NCBI GenBank assembly: GCA_017937925.1
Contig: JAGBCQ010000022.1
Span: forward strand, 62,001 to 126,000
From: Paraprevotella sp.
Lineage (GTDB): Bacteria > Bacteroidota > Bacteroidia > Bacteroidales > Bacteroidaceae
Direction of reading: 5' to 3'
DNA: 64,000 nt
The first letter of the stretch is position 1, and each line of letters begins with the position of its first letter. Below, piece by piece: positions 26,269 through 34,377 of this stretch. The notes under the pieces were generated by a model. The model saw only the letters and a list, made by a program, of their open reading frames with translations, was not told the DNA's origin and did not search any database. Made by a program: the position numbers and the translations under genes.

Positions 26269-29040
26269 TTAATGGGCTTCAAGCCAATTGATGCCCCATC
26301 CGAAGTCTGCTTCAAGTGGTACTTGCATACTATAGGCACGCTCCATTTCTTCTATCACAATGTGTTGTACCATGTCTTTTTCTTCAGGGAACACGCTGAA
26401 GTTCAATTCATCGTGCACTTGAAGAATCATCTTTGAACGCAGATTTTCTTCTTTGAACCGGCGGTATATGGCAATCATTGCAATCTTGATAATATCAGCG
26501 GCAGAGCCTTGAATGGGGGCATTGATAGCATTGCGTTCGGCATAGCCACGTACCACAGCATTATGACTATTGATGTCCGGAAGTCTGCACTTACGACGAT
26601 AAATGGTTTCTGTATAGCCTTTTTCTCGTGCTGTATCAATACTTCTTTGCATGTACGCCTTTACCTTTGGATAAGTGGCAAAGTAACCCTCAATCAATTC
26701 TTTGGCTTCTGTTCTACTAACATTCATACGTTCAGCCAAACCAAATACAGTAATGCCGTAGATAATACCAAAGTTGGCTGTTTTGGCTTTGCTACGCTCG
26801 TCTTTAGTCACTTCTTCTATCGGTTTCTTGTATATTTTTGCTGCAGTGGCGGCATGGATATCATGTCCTTCACGGAAAGCGGCTATCATGTTTTCGTCTC
26901 CACTGAGGTGTGCCATAATGCGGAGTTCTATTTGTGAGTAGTCGGCTGAGAAAAATTCGCAGCCCTCCTCAGGAATGAATGCCTTGCGTATTTCTTTGCC
27001 TTCCTCATTGCGTACCGGAATATTTTGTAGGTTAGGATTGCTACTACTCAAGCGTCCAGTGGCGGTAATGGTTTGGTTGAATGATGTGTGTATATGCCCG
27101 GTAGTAGGATTGATTAGTTTAGGAAGCGCATCAATGTATGTTCCCAATAATTTTTTTAATCCTCTATGTTCTAATATTTTTTCAATGATGGGGTGTTGTT
27201 TGCGCAAACTTTCCAATACTTCTTCCGATGTAACGTATTGTCCTGTTTTGGTCTTTTTCGGCTTGGCACTGACTTTTAATTTGTCGAACAGGATTTCTCC
27301 TACCTGTTTGGGAGATGCAATGTTGAAGTCCACTCCTGCCAATTCGTGAATCTCTTTTTCCAAGTTGTTCATGCGCTCAGTGTAGAGGCGTGAGGTTTCT
27401 TGTAACGCTTCTGTGTCAATGCAAACTCCATTCCTTTCCATCCAAGCCAAAACCGGCATGAGGGGCATTTCTATCTGACGGAACAAGTCGTAACACCCTT
27501 CTTCCTTTAATTTCGGTTCAAAGATATTTTTTAGTTTCAAAGTTACATCGGCATCCTCACAAGCATACTCATAAATTTCTGTAGGCGTGAGTTCTGCCAT
27601 GCTCTTTTGGTTCTTCCCTTTTGTTCCTATTAAATCTTCAATGTGTATGGTTTGATAGTTCAAGTAAACTTCGGCGAGGTAATCCATCCCGTGACGGAGT
27701 TCAGGTTGAAGAAGATAGTGAGCTATCATTGTGTCGAAGATTTCTCCCTTGAGTGTGATGCCGTAATTTTGCAACACCAAATAGTCGTACTTGATATTTT
27801 GTCCGATTTTCAAAATTTTCTCGTCCTCATAGACATCCTTGAATTCGTTGACAATTTTTAACGCTTCTGACTCATCTTGAGGAATCGGAACATAGAAGGC
27901 TTGATTTTCTTGTACGCTGAAGCTCAAACCAACCAATTTTGCGCTTATAGGGTCTGTTCCTGTTGTCTCTGTGTCTAGACTGAGAAAATCTTTTGTAAAG
28001 AATAAGTCAATAATTTTCTTTCTACCTTCCTTTGTGTCAATAAGTTGGTAATCATATTCCCCTTTTATATACTTCGTGAGATTCGAATATTTTTCTTCAA
28101 CTGGGAGATTGTCCGCAAATTCTGCAAAGAGAGTGTCTTGAAAAAGTGTGGGTTGTGCGGTCGGTTTCTTTTTTTGGAACTTTCGGTCAAGCAATGTTCG
28201 GAATTCAAGTTCTTCGAACAGACGTTGCAAACTTTCCATGTCAGGCTCTTTCGTTTTTAGACTTTCCATGTCGAGTTGTATGGGAACGTCGGTTTTGATG
28301 GTTGCTAAAAATTTTGAGAACTGAATCATTTTGCGGTTGGTTTCCACTTTTGTCCTTAACGCCCCTTTTAATTCATCAGTTCGTTCCAATAAATTTTCTA
28401 TGCTACCATATTCGTTGATAAGTTTGGAGGCTGTTTTTTCTCCTACTCCCGGGCATCCCGGAATGTTGTCTGAAGTGTCTCCCATCAGTCCGAGCATATC
28501 AATGACTTGTGCAGTTGTTGAAATGCCAAACTTTTCTGTTACTTCTTTCGTACCCATGATTTCAAATTCTTTATCTCCAAACTTGGGTCGATAGATTTTG
28601 ACACGGTCGTTGACAAGTTGCCCATAATCCTTGTCAGGAGTCATCATGAATGTTTCGATATCGGTATGCGTTCCTGCTTGCGTGGCAAGAGTGCCTATTA
28701 CGTCGTCCGCTTCGAATCCCGGCATCTCAAGGATAGGGATGCGATAAGCACGGATGATGTCCTTTATAATGGGCACAGCTGTACGAATTCCTTCAGGTGT
28801 TTCTTCTCGTTGTGCTTTATACTCAGGATATGCCTCATGACGGAATGTCGGACCGGATGGGTCAAAGGCAATTCCGATGTGTGTGGGTTGTTCCTTATTG
28901 AGAACTTCCTCTAAAGTGTTTACGAAACCAAGAATGGCAGAAGTGTTAAGTCCTTTGGAGTTGATTCTTGGATTCTTGATAAAGGCGTAATAAGCTCTAT
29001 ATATGAGAGCATAGGCATCGAGTAAGAAGAGTCTGTTCAT
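26269..29040 (-). CDS. polA: DNA polymerase I
   Basis: The 923-residue enzyme fills gaps and removes RNA primers. Residues 1-290 are the 5'-3' exonuclease (LDAYALIYRAYYAF, GFEADDVIGTLA, MGDTSDNIPGCPGVGEKTA). The 3'-5' proofreading domain keeps its DTETTG motif near residue 355 and looks active. The polymerase domain contains motif A (FFSADYSQIELRIMAHLSGD, near 695), the O-helix RSKAKTANFGIIYG, and motif C LQVHDELNF near 875. Length and order are normal. The gene is divergent from the polyprenyl synthase gene. Confidence 0.98.
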   Translation of the reverse strand: MNRLFLLDAYALIYRAYYAFIKNPRINSKGLNTSAILGFVNTLEEVLNKEQPTHIGIAFDPSGPTFRHEAYPEYKAQREETPEGIRTAVPIIKDIIRAYRIPILEMPGFEADDVIGTLATQAGTHTDIETFMMTPDKDYGQLVNDRVKIYRPKFGDKEFEIMGTKEVTEKFGISTTAQVIDMLGLMGDTSDNIPGCPGVGEKTASKLINEYGSIENLLERTDELKGALRTKVETNRKMIQFSKFLATIKTDVPIQLDMESLKTKEPDMESLQRLFEELEFRTLLDRKFQKKKPTAQPTLFQDTLFAEFADNLPVEEKYSNLTKYIKGEYDYQLIDTKEGRKKIIDLFFTKDFLSLDTETTGTDPISAKLVGLSFSVQENQAFYVPIPQDESEALKIVNEFKDVYEDEKILKIGQNIKYDYLVLQNYGITLKGEIFDTMIAHYLLQPELRHGMDYLAEVYLNYQTIHIEDLIGTKGKNQKSMAELTPTEIYEYACEDADVTLKLKNIFEPKLKEEGCYDLFRQIEMPLMPVLAWMERNGVCIDTEALQETSRLYTERMNNLEKEIHELAGVDFNIASPKQVGEILFDKLKVSAKPKKTKTGQYVTSEEVLESLRKQHPIIEKILEHRGLKKLLGTYIDALPKLINPTTGHIHTSFNQTITATGRLSSSNPNLQNIPVRNEEGKEIRKAFIPEEGCEFFSADYSQIELRIMAHLSGDENMIAAFREGHDIHAATAAKIYKKPIEEVTKDERSKAKTANFGIIYGITVFGLAERMNVSRTEAKELIEGYFATYPKVKAYMQRSIDTAREKGYTETIYRRKCRLPDINSHNAVVRGYAERNAINAPIQGSAADIIKIAMIAIYRRFKEENLRSKMILQVHDELNFSVFPEEKDMVQHIVIEEMERAYSMQVPLEADFGWGINWLEAH

Positions 29041-29102
29041 GATGTATGGTTATTTTCTCCGTAAAATTACGCAAAAAATATGAGTAGCTTTTGTTTTTTA
29101 TG

Positions 29103-29110
29103 TAAATTTG
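29103..29110 (+). promoter_or_regulatory. -7 element of the polyprenyl synthase gene
   Basis: TAAATTTG matches TAnnTTTG, 22 bases before the ATG at 29133. Confidence 0.6.
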
Positions 29111-29132
29111 TATTCCAAAATCGGTAATATTG

Positions 29133-30104
29133 ATGGACGTACTTAGTCAGATAAGAAAACCTATACAACAGGAAATGGCGGATTTTGAAGTCTTGTTTGC
29201 AAATACGTTGCAACATGAGAACCCCATTTTATCGGTTGCTTTACGACATATTTTGGCGCGTAAGGGTAAGATGATGCGTCCTATATTGGTATTGCTTTCG
29301 GCCAAGATGTACGGTGAGATTACGCAGTCGGTTTTGGATGCTGCTCTGAGTTTGGAATTATTGCATACTGCTAGCTTGGTACATGATGACGTAGTTGATG
29401 AGAGTGGAATGCGTCGCGGACAGTCATCAATCAATGCATTGCTGGATAATAAAGCTGCTGTATTGGTAGGTGATTACCTCTTGTCCACATCTTTAAAATG
29501 CGCTGCGAGGACGGGTGATTTGAGGGTGGTGTATATGATTTCGCACTTAGGGCAAGCGCTTTCGGATGGTGAGCTTCAGCAGTTAGCCAATATCAGTTCT
29601 GCGGAGATTTCAGAGAAACAGTATTTTCATGTTATAAAACAAAAAACGGCGTCGTTGTTTGCTATTTGTGCTGAAATAGGTGCGATGTTGTCTGGTGCTT
29701 CGGCCGATGAAATTGCTAAAATGCGTGATTTTGGCATGACACTAGGAGTTTGTTTCCAAATACGTGACGATGTATTTGATTATTACAACGAGCAAGTAGG
29801 TAAGCCGACCGGTAATGATATGAAAGAAGGAAAGTTGACTTTACCGGTTATACACGCTGTCATACAGTCTGGTTCAGAGGATTGGAGAGCGTTGGCTATG
29901 AAAGTACGTACAGGCGAAGCAACAGATGCAGAAATTGCGCAATTGGTAGAGTTTACCAAGTCCACAGGGGGTATTGATTACGCACATACTAAAATGAATG
30001 AGATGCGGGAATATGCCAATAGTTTGCTTAGAGATAGCAAGCAGATAGACATTGTAGATTCTTTGTCTTTGTATCTTGATTTTGTTCTTAAAAGACGCTC
30101 ATAA
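29133..30104 (+). CDS. trans-polyprenyl diphosphate synthase
   Basis: The 323-residue enzyme condenses isopentenyl diphosphate onto an allylic diphosphate. The first Asp-rich motif DDVVDE begins at residue 85 and the second reads QIRDDVFDYY. GKMMRP near residue 45 binds the diphosphate, and GNDMKEGKLTLPVIHA follows the second motif. Long-chain (octa- to nonaprenyl) enzymes for the menaquinone side chain look like this; the residues before the first Asp motif (ELLHTASLVH) are small, which favours long products. That would match the menaquinone-dependent fumarate reductase in this window. A TTG codon precedes the ATG in frame; the ATG is preferred. Confidence 0.93.
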   Translation: MDVLSQIRKPIQQEMADFEVLFANTLQHENPILSVALRHILARKGKMMRPILVLLSAKMYGEITQSVLDAALSLELLHTASLVHDDVVDESGMRRGQSSINALLDNKAAVLVGDYLLSTSLKCAARTGDLRVVYMISHLGQALSDGELQQLANISSAEISEKQYFHVIKQKTASLFAICAEIGAMLSGASADEIAKMRDFGMTLGVCFQIRDDVFDYYNEQVGKPTGNDMKEGKLTLPVIHAVIQSGSEDWRALAMKVRTGEATDAEIAQLVEFTKSTGGIDYAHTKMNEMREYANSLLRDSKQIDIVDSLSLYLDFVLKRRS

Positions 30105-30180
30105 TAAGTCTGTCGTACAAAACAAAAGGAAGCACTATAAGCACCTCCTTTCGTTAAATAACTTATGATTCTATTCTGTT

Positions 30181-31095
30181 TTAGAAGAATTTGATTTCTC
30201 TTCCTTCCACTTCGCTTAACAATAGATTTGCAAGGCGACTTGTGCCAAGACGTAACCATTGGTTTGTCAACCATTTTTCGCCCAAGACTTCTTTGACAAT
30301 GGTGTAATAAACCAATGCATCGTGAACAGTGTTCATGCCTCCAGCCGGTTTAAAACCAATTTGTATGCCTGTTTGATCATAGTATTCCTTGATAGCTTGA
30401 CACATGATGTAAGCGGCTTCAGGAGTAGCGGCAGGACTAACCTTTCCTGTAGATGTCTTGATGTAGTCAGCTCCGGAATACATTGCCAATATGGATGCTT
30501 TTTTGATGTTGCTGGCACTCTTTAAGCACCCGGTCTCAAGAATGACTTTCATTTTCCGTTCGCCGCAAGTAGCTTTCAATTCGCTGATTTCGTCACATAC
30601 ACTTTCGTAGTCGCCACTTAGGAATTTACCGACAGACATTACTATGTCAATCTCTGTGGCGCCATCGTGAATGGCTAAAGCTGTTTCTGCAACCTTAACT
30701 TCAATTAGTGCTTGTGATGACGGAAAACTACCTGATACGCAGGCCACTTCGACACCTTCTACTTCGAGTGATTGGCTGACAATTTGTGCAAAGCAAGGAT
30801 AGACACAAATAGTGGCTACATGGGGAAGGTGAGGGTAGGTATTCTCAAATGCGTTGACGCGTTCTGTGAATTTCAATACACTCTCCTCGCTGTCTGTGGT
30901 TTGCAGAGTGGTAAGTTCGACGCTTCCCATCAAGAATTTCTTGACGTCTAAAGTATCGTTCTCTGGTACTTTCTCTGCGATAAGTTTCTCCACTGCGGCC
31001 TTGACTTTCTCGTCGTCAATATCAAGATTGTATTTACTTAAAACTTGTTCATACTTGTTGATATCAGACTCATGATGATGTGCATGTTCGCTCAT
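30181..31095 (-). CDS. deoC: deoxyribose-phosphate aldolase
   Basis: The 304-residue class I aldolase splits 2-deoxyribose-5-phosphate into acetaldehyde and glyceraldehyde-3-phosphate in deoxynucleoside catabolism. The Schiff-base lysine lies in YIKTSTGK, a second catalytic lysine in IGFKPAGGMN, and the conserved VASGSF-like segment reads CVSGSFPSSQALIEVK. It belongs to the long DeoC group with an N-terminal extension that begins with a histidine-rich stretch (MSEHAHHH). It is the last gene of dtd-mazG-deoC, two bases after the MazG stop. The ATG at 31095 is chosen over an upstream TTG. Confidence 0.95.
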   Translation of the reverse strand: MSEHAHHHESDINKYEQVLSKYNLDIDDEKVKAAVEKLIAEKVPENDTLDVKKFLMGSVELTTLQTTDSEESVLKFTERVNAFENTYPHLPHVATICVYPCFAQIVSQSLEVEGVEVACVSGSFPSSQALIEVKVAETALAIHDGATEIDIVMSVGKFLSGDYESVCDEISELKATCGERKMKVILETGCLKSASNIKKASILAMYSGADYIKTSTGKVSPAATPEAAYIMCQAIKEYYDQTGIQIGFKPAGGMNTVHDALVYYTIVKEVLGEKWLTNQWLRLGTSRLANLLLSEVEGREIKFF

Positions 31096-31097
31096 AA

Positions 31098-31421
31098 TCA
31101 ATATAATTTTGGGTTATTAATATGTCTTTCTTTATCTCTGTTTGTTTTCTTTTCAATAGTCTTTTCAAAAGCTTCTGTCAAGTTGACACCGGTTTGGTTG
31201 GCAAGGCATATAAGTACCCACAAGACATCGGCAATCTCTTCTTCAATATTACAATCCTCCCCGTTCTTAAATGATTGATCGCCGTACTTTCGTGCGATGA
31301 CACGCGCCAATTCTCCAACTTCCTCCGTTAGACAAGCCATATTGGTTAATTCGCTGAAATAACGAACACCTATTGTCTTAATCCATTGATCTACTTGTGT
31401 CTGAGCCTCTTCGATAGTCAT
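31098..31421 (-). CDS. MazG-like nucleotide pyrophosphohydrolase
   Basis: The 107-residue protein is an all-alpha NTP pyrophosphohydrolase of the short MazG type. The metal-binding motif is visible as LTEEVGELA (ExxE) in the first half and EEEIADVLWVLICLAN (ExxD) in the second. Such enzymes hydrolyse nucleoside triphosphates, commonly non-canonical or dCTP-like. It lies between dtd and deoC with gaps of two bases on each side, so it is certainly in their operon. The exact substrate is unknown. Confidence 0.9.
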   Translation of the reverse strand: MTIEEAQTQVDQWIKTIGVRYFSELTNMACLTEEVGELARVIARKYGDQSFKNGEDCNIEEEIADVLWVLICLANQTGVNLTEAFEKTIEKKTNRDKERHINNPKLY

Positions 31422-31423
31422 GT

Positions 31424-31876
31424 TTATTCTTTGTTTTTAGTATCCATACAAATGGTAACGGGTCCATCATTGAGGAGTTCTACTTTCATGTCCGCTCCGA
31501 ATTGTCCCGTACCGATAGGTTTCCCGAGCGAGAGTTCCAATTTCTTGCAAAAAGAATTGTATAAAGGTATGGCAATATCCGGCTTTGCTGCACGGATGTA
31601 AGATGGTCTGTTACCCTTCTTGTATGATGCCATAAGCGTGAATTGACTGATTACCAATATTTCACCATTTGTTTCTTGAATGCTTTTATTCATTACACCG
31701 TTTTCGTCATCAAATATTCTCAATCCGATGAGTTTTTTGCATAACCAATCAATATCTTCTTGGGTGTCAGGTTCTTCTATTCCCAATAAGACGAGCATTC
31801 CATTGTCAATGGCAGATTTGCAGATACCATCAATGGTAACTGAAGCGTGGCTTACACGTTGTACAACGGCTCTCAT
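31424..31876 (-). CDS. dtd: D-aminoacyl-tRNA deacylase
   Basis: The 150-residue protein removes D-amino acids (and glycine from tRNA-Ala) from mischarged tRNA. The N-terminus MRAVVQRVSHASVTI is the family signature. The SQFTL motif reads VISQFTLMA near residue 77, and the Gly-cisPro motif sits in GKPIGTGQFGADMKVELLNDGPVT (24 residues, about 117-140), including the conserved NDGPVT end. First gene of the dtd-mazG-deoC operon behind TATCTTTG at 31902-31909. Confidence 0.96.
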   Translation of the reverse strand: MRAVVQRVSHASVTIDGICKSAIDNGMLVLLGIEEPDTQEDIDWLCKKLIGLRIFDDENGVMNKSIQETNGEILVISQFTLMASYKKGNRPSYIRAAKPDIAIPLYNSFCKKLELSLGKPIGTGQFGADMKVELLNDGPVTICMDTKNKE

Positions 31877-31901
31877 TCTCCTTATTATTGATTCCTTTGT
31901 A

Positions 31902-31909
31902 CAAAGATA
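31902..31909 (-). promoter_or_regulatory. -7 element of dtd-mazG-deoC
   Basis: TATCTTTG on the minus strand, 25 bases before the dtd ATG. Confidence 0.65.
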
Positions 31910-31934
31910 ATGAAAAACGTGGGTAAGCAGTCTT

Positions 31935-33755
31935 TTAATTAAGGTTTTCTTTGATAATTTTTGCCTTTGCCTGCCCTATCTCGTTTGATAGTTCGTCAAG
32001 TGTTGCTTCGCGAATACGTTTGACACTCTTGAACTTCTTTAATAATTGCGTCTTTGTTTTTTCGCCAATGCCTTTGATGTTATCCAATACTGACGCTGTT
32101 TGATGTTTGCTACGCTTCTCCCTGTGGAAAGTTATGGCGAATCTGTGTACTTCGTCTTGTATTTGCGTCAATAATTTAAATACAAAACTGTCTGTTTTTA
32201 AGCCAATTACTATGGGTGGATTACCAAAAAGCAGTTCGTTGGTTCGGTGTTTGCTATCCTTGGCGAGTCCGGCAATTGGAATTTGAAGTCCAAGTTCATC
32301 TTCAATAACCTCCCTGACTACTTCCATTTGTCCCTTTCCACCGTCGGTAATAATTAAGTCAGGAAGTTCCCCGTTTTCTTCGATAAGTCTTGAGTATCTG
32401 CGCCTTACGACTTCTTTCATTGAGGCGTAATCATCAGGTCCGACTACGGTTTTGATGTTGTACTTACGGTAGTCCTGTTTGCTTGGTTTACACTTTTTGA
32501 ACACGACACAAGCAGCTACTGCATCCGTTCCTGATATGTTAGAATTGTCAAAACATTCAATCCGCATGGGGAGTCTGTCAAGGTTGAGAGCGGTTTGCAG
32601 TTCCTTCATAAGGCGAACTGTTTTTTGTTCCGGATTCAATTTTTCTGCTTGTTTCAAACGGTCCACTTTGTATTGTTTGACATTAAGGATAGACAGTTCT
32701 AGCAATTTCTTTTTGTCCCCCCTTTGTGGTATAGTGAAAGTCACATTCTCAAGCTCTAATTCTACAGGAAATGGGACAATGATTTCACGTGAGTAGCTTT
32801 TGTAGCGCTCGCGCATTTCGCCAATTCCAAGCACAAGTAGTTCTTCTGGACTTTCATTCATTCGCTTTTTGTATTCGAATGTGAAGGCTTGGTTGATGCT
32901 GCCGTTTGTAACATGAAGGTAGTTAATGTAGGCGCTGTTTTCATCATCTTCGATAGTGAACACATCAATGTTGTTTAGTACATTGCTGACGACTTCGCTC
33001 TTGCTCCTATATGCCTCTAGTAAATCATATTTTTGTTTGATGCTTTGTGCTTCCTCAAAGCGCATTTCTGAGGCTAATGATTGCATATCGAAAAGTAGTT
33101 TTCTGCTGATTTCCGCAGTGTTTCCCTTAAGAATTTCTTTTGCTTCTTGAATGTTCTTTAGGTATTCTTCTCTTGTTTGTGCGCCAATACATGGTCCCTT
33201 ACAGTTCTTGATATGATACTCAAGGCAGACTTTAAATTTTCCGGAATGAATGTTTTCGGGGGTGAGCGCATGATGACACGAACGCAGTGGATATAGATTT
33301 TTGATTAGATCCAATAGTGCGTTCAAGGTCGGGATATGACTGTACGGACCGAAATAAGTCGCGCCATTTCGCACGATGTTTCTTGTCTTAAAGATTCGTG
33401 GAAAGTATTCGTTCGTGACGCATATTGAGGGGTAAGTTTTATCGTCCTTTAACAAGACGTTGTAATGCGGTTTATACCGCTTGATAAGATTGTTCTCTAA
33501 AAGTAGAGCATCCTCCTCTGTGTTGACGATGACATACTTAATGTCGCGTATTTTGCTGACAAGCATGGCGGTTTTCCTACTTTGATGTTCCTTGCTAAAA
33601 TAGGAATAAACGCGCCTTTTCAAATTCTTAGCTTTTCCTACATAAATGACTTCGCCCTTATCGTCTAGATATTGGTAACATCCGGGACTTTCCGGCAAAT
33701 TGAGGACGATTCCCTTTAGGAATTTGTCTAATGTAGTTCTTTCCCCGTCAGTCAT
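31935..33755 (-). CDS. uvrC: excinuclease ABC subunit C
   Basis: The 606-residue nuclease makes both incisions in nucleotide excision repair. The GIY-YIG domain is N-terminal (PGCYQYLDDKGEVIYVGKAK, about 24-43; RRVYSYF follows). A UVR domain lies near 205-240, the RNase H-like endonuclease domain near 370-540 (ECFDNSNISG, LIITDGGKGQ), and a helix-hairpin-helix pair is at the C-terminus (VLDNIKGIGEKTKTQLLKKF). Length is normal. It lies 32 bases after apt on the same strand. Confidence 0.97.
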   Translation of the reverse strand: MTDGERTTLDKFLKGIVLNLPESPGCYQYLDDKGEVIYVGKAKNLKRRVYSYFSKEHQSRKTAMLVSKIRDIKYVIVNTEEDALLLENNLIKRYKPHYNVLLKDDKTYPSICVTNEYFPRIFKTRNIVRNGATYFGPYSHIPTLNALLDLIKNLYPLRSCHHALTPENIHSGKFKVCLEYHIKNCKGPCIGAQTREEYLKNIQEAKEILKGNTAEISRKLLFDMQSLASEMRFEEAQSIKQKYDLLEAYRSKSEVVSNVLNNIDVFTIEDDENSAYINYLHVTNGSINQAFTFEYKKRMNESPEELLVLGIGEMRERYKSYSREIIVPFPVELELENVTFTIPQRGDKKKLLELSILNVKQYKVDRLKQAEKLNPEQKTVRLMKELQTALNLDRLPMRIECFDNSNISGTDAVAACVVFKKCKPSKQDYRKYNIKTVVGPDDYASMKEVVRRRYSRLIEENGELPDLIITDGGKGQMEVVREVIEDELGLQIPIAGLAKDSKHRTNELLFGNPPIVIGLKTDSFVFKLLTQIQDEVHRFAITFHREKRSKHQTASVLDNIKGIGEKTKTQLLKKFKSVKRIREATLDELSNEIGQAKAKIIKENLN

Positions 33756-33787
33756 TTGATGTGGTAATAAAGTATGCTTGTAGTTTC

Positions 33788-34318
33788 TTAAATGGTGAGA
33801 AGTGTTGTGATTTCGGTATCTTCGTTAAACATTTCTCTGCCTTTTAATCCTTCAATGGTCAACTCTATGATAAAGTTAATATAAGTCTTTTTGGGGTTGA
33901 ATTTTTGAACTAAATTATAAGCGGCCTTCATAGAACCTCCGGTAGCGAGTAGGTCATCGTGTATGAGAACTACGTCATCGGGTTCAATAGCATCCTTGTG
34001 TATTTCGATAGTATCCTTGCCATACTCTTTCATATATGTTTCTTTGATAGTTTCAGCAGGCAACTTGCCAGGTTTGCGGCACATAATGAATCCTGCGCCT
34101 AATTTAACAGCTAATGCGGCTCCAAGCACAAAACCTCTAGATTCTATGCCTACGACTTTTGTAATTCCCTTGTCTTTGTAAAGCTCATACATCTCGTTAA
34201 GCATGATTTCCATGCATTCTGCATTTTTAAATAGAGTAGTTACGTCCTTAAACTGTATTCCGGGAATGGGGAAGTCCGGTACGTTTCTAAGATTTTTTAG
34301 TAAAATAGGATTGTTCAT
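33788..34318 (-). CDS. apt: adenine phosphoribosyltransferase
   Basis: The 176-residue enzyme makes AMP from adenine and PRPP. The PRPP-binding loop reads VVLIHDDLLATGGSMKAA near residue 115. The N-terminal RNVPDFPIPGIQFKDVTTL and the middle ESRGFVLGAALA are typical of APT. It precedes uvrC and follows mnmG, with a parS site between apt and mnmG. The NCS2 purine permease in the same window could supply its substrate. Confidence 0.97.
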   Translation of the reverse strand: MNNPILLKNLRNVPDFPIPGIQFKDVTTLFKNAECMEIMLNEMYELYKDKGITKVVGIESRGFVLGAALAVKLGAGFIMCRKPGKLPAETIKETYMKEYGKDTIEIHKDAIEPDDVVLIHDDLLATGGSMKAAYNLVQKFNPKKTYINFIIELTIEGLKGREMFNEDTEITTLLTI

Positions 34319-34351
34319 AATATGATGTTTTTATATTAGTTGTCTTTGGAT

Positions 34352-34367
34352 TGTTTCACGTGAAACA
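34352..34367. promoter_or_regulatory. parS centromere-like ParB binding site
   Basis: TGTTTCACGTGAAACA is a perfect 16-bp palindrome identical to the consensus parS (TGTTnCACGTGAAACA) known from B. subtilis and many phyla. It lies in the 59-base gap between apt and mnmG. ParB spreading from such sites loads SMC and directs origin segregation. parS sites normally cluster near oriC, and mnmG (gidA) is an origin-proximal gene in many bacteria. No parA/parB or dnaA is in the window. Confidence 0.85.
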
Positions 34368-34377
34368 TCAGAGCGGG

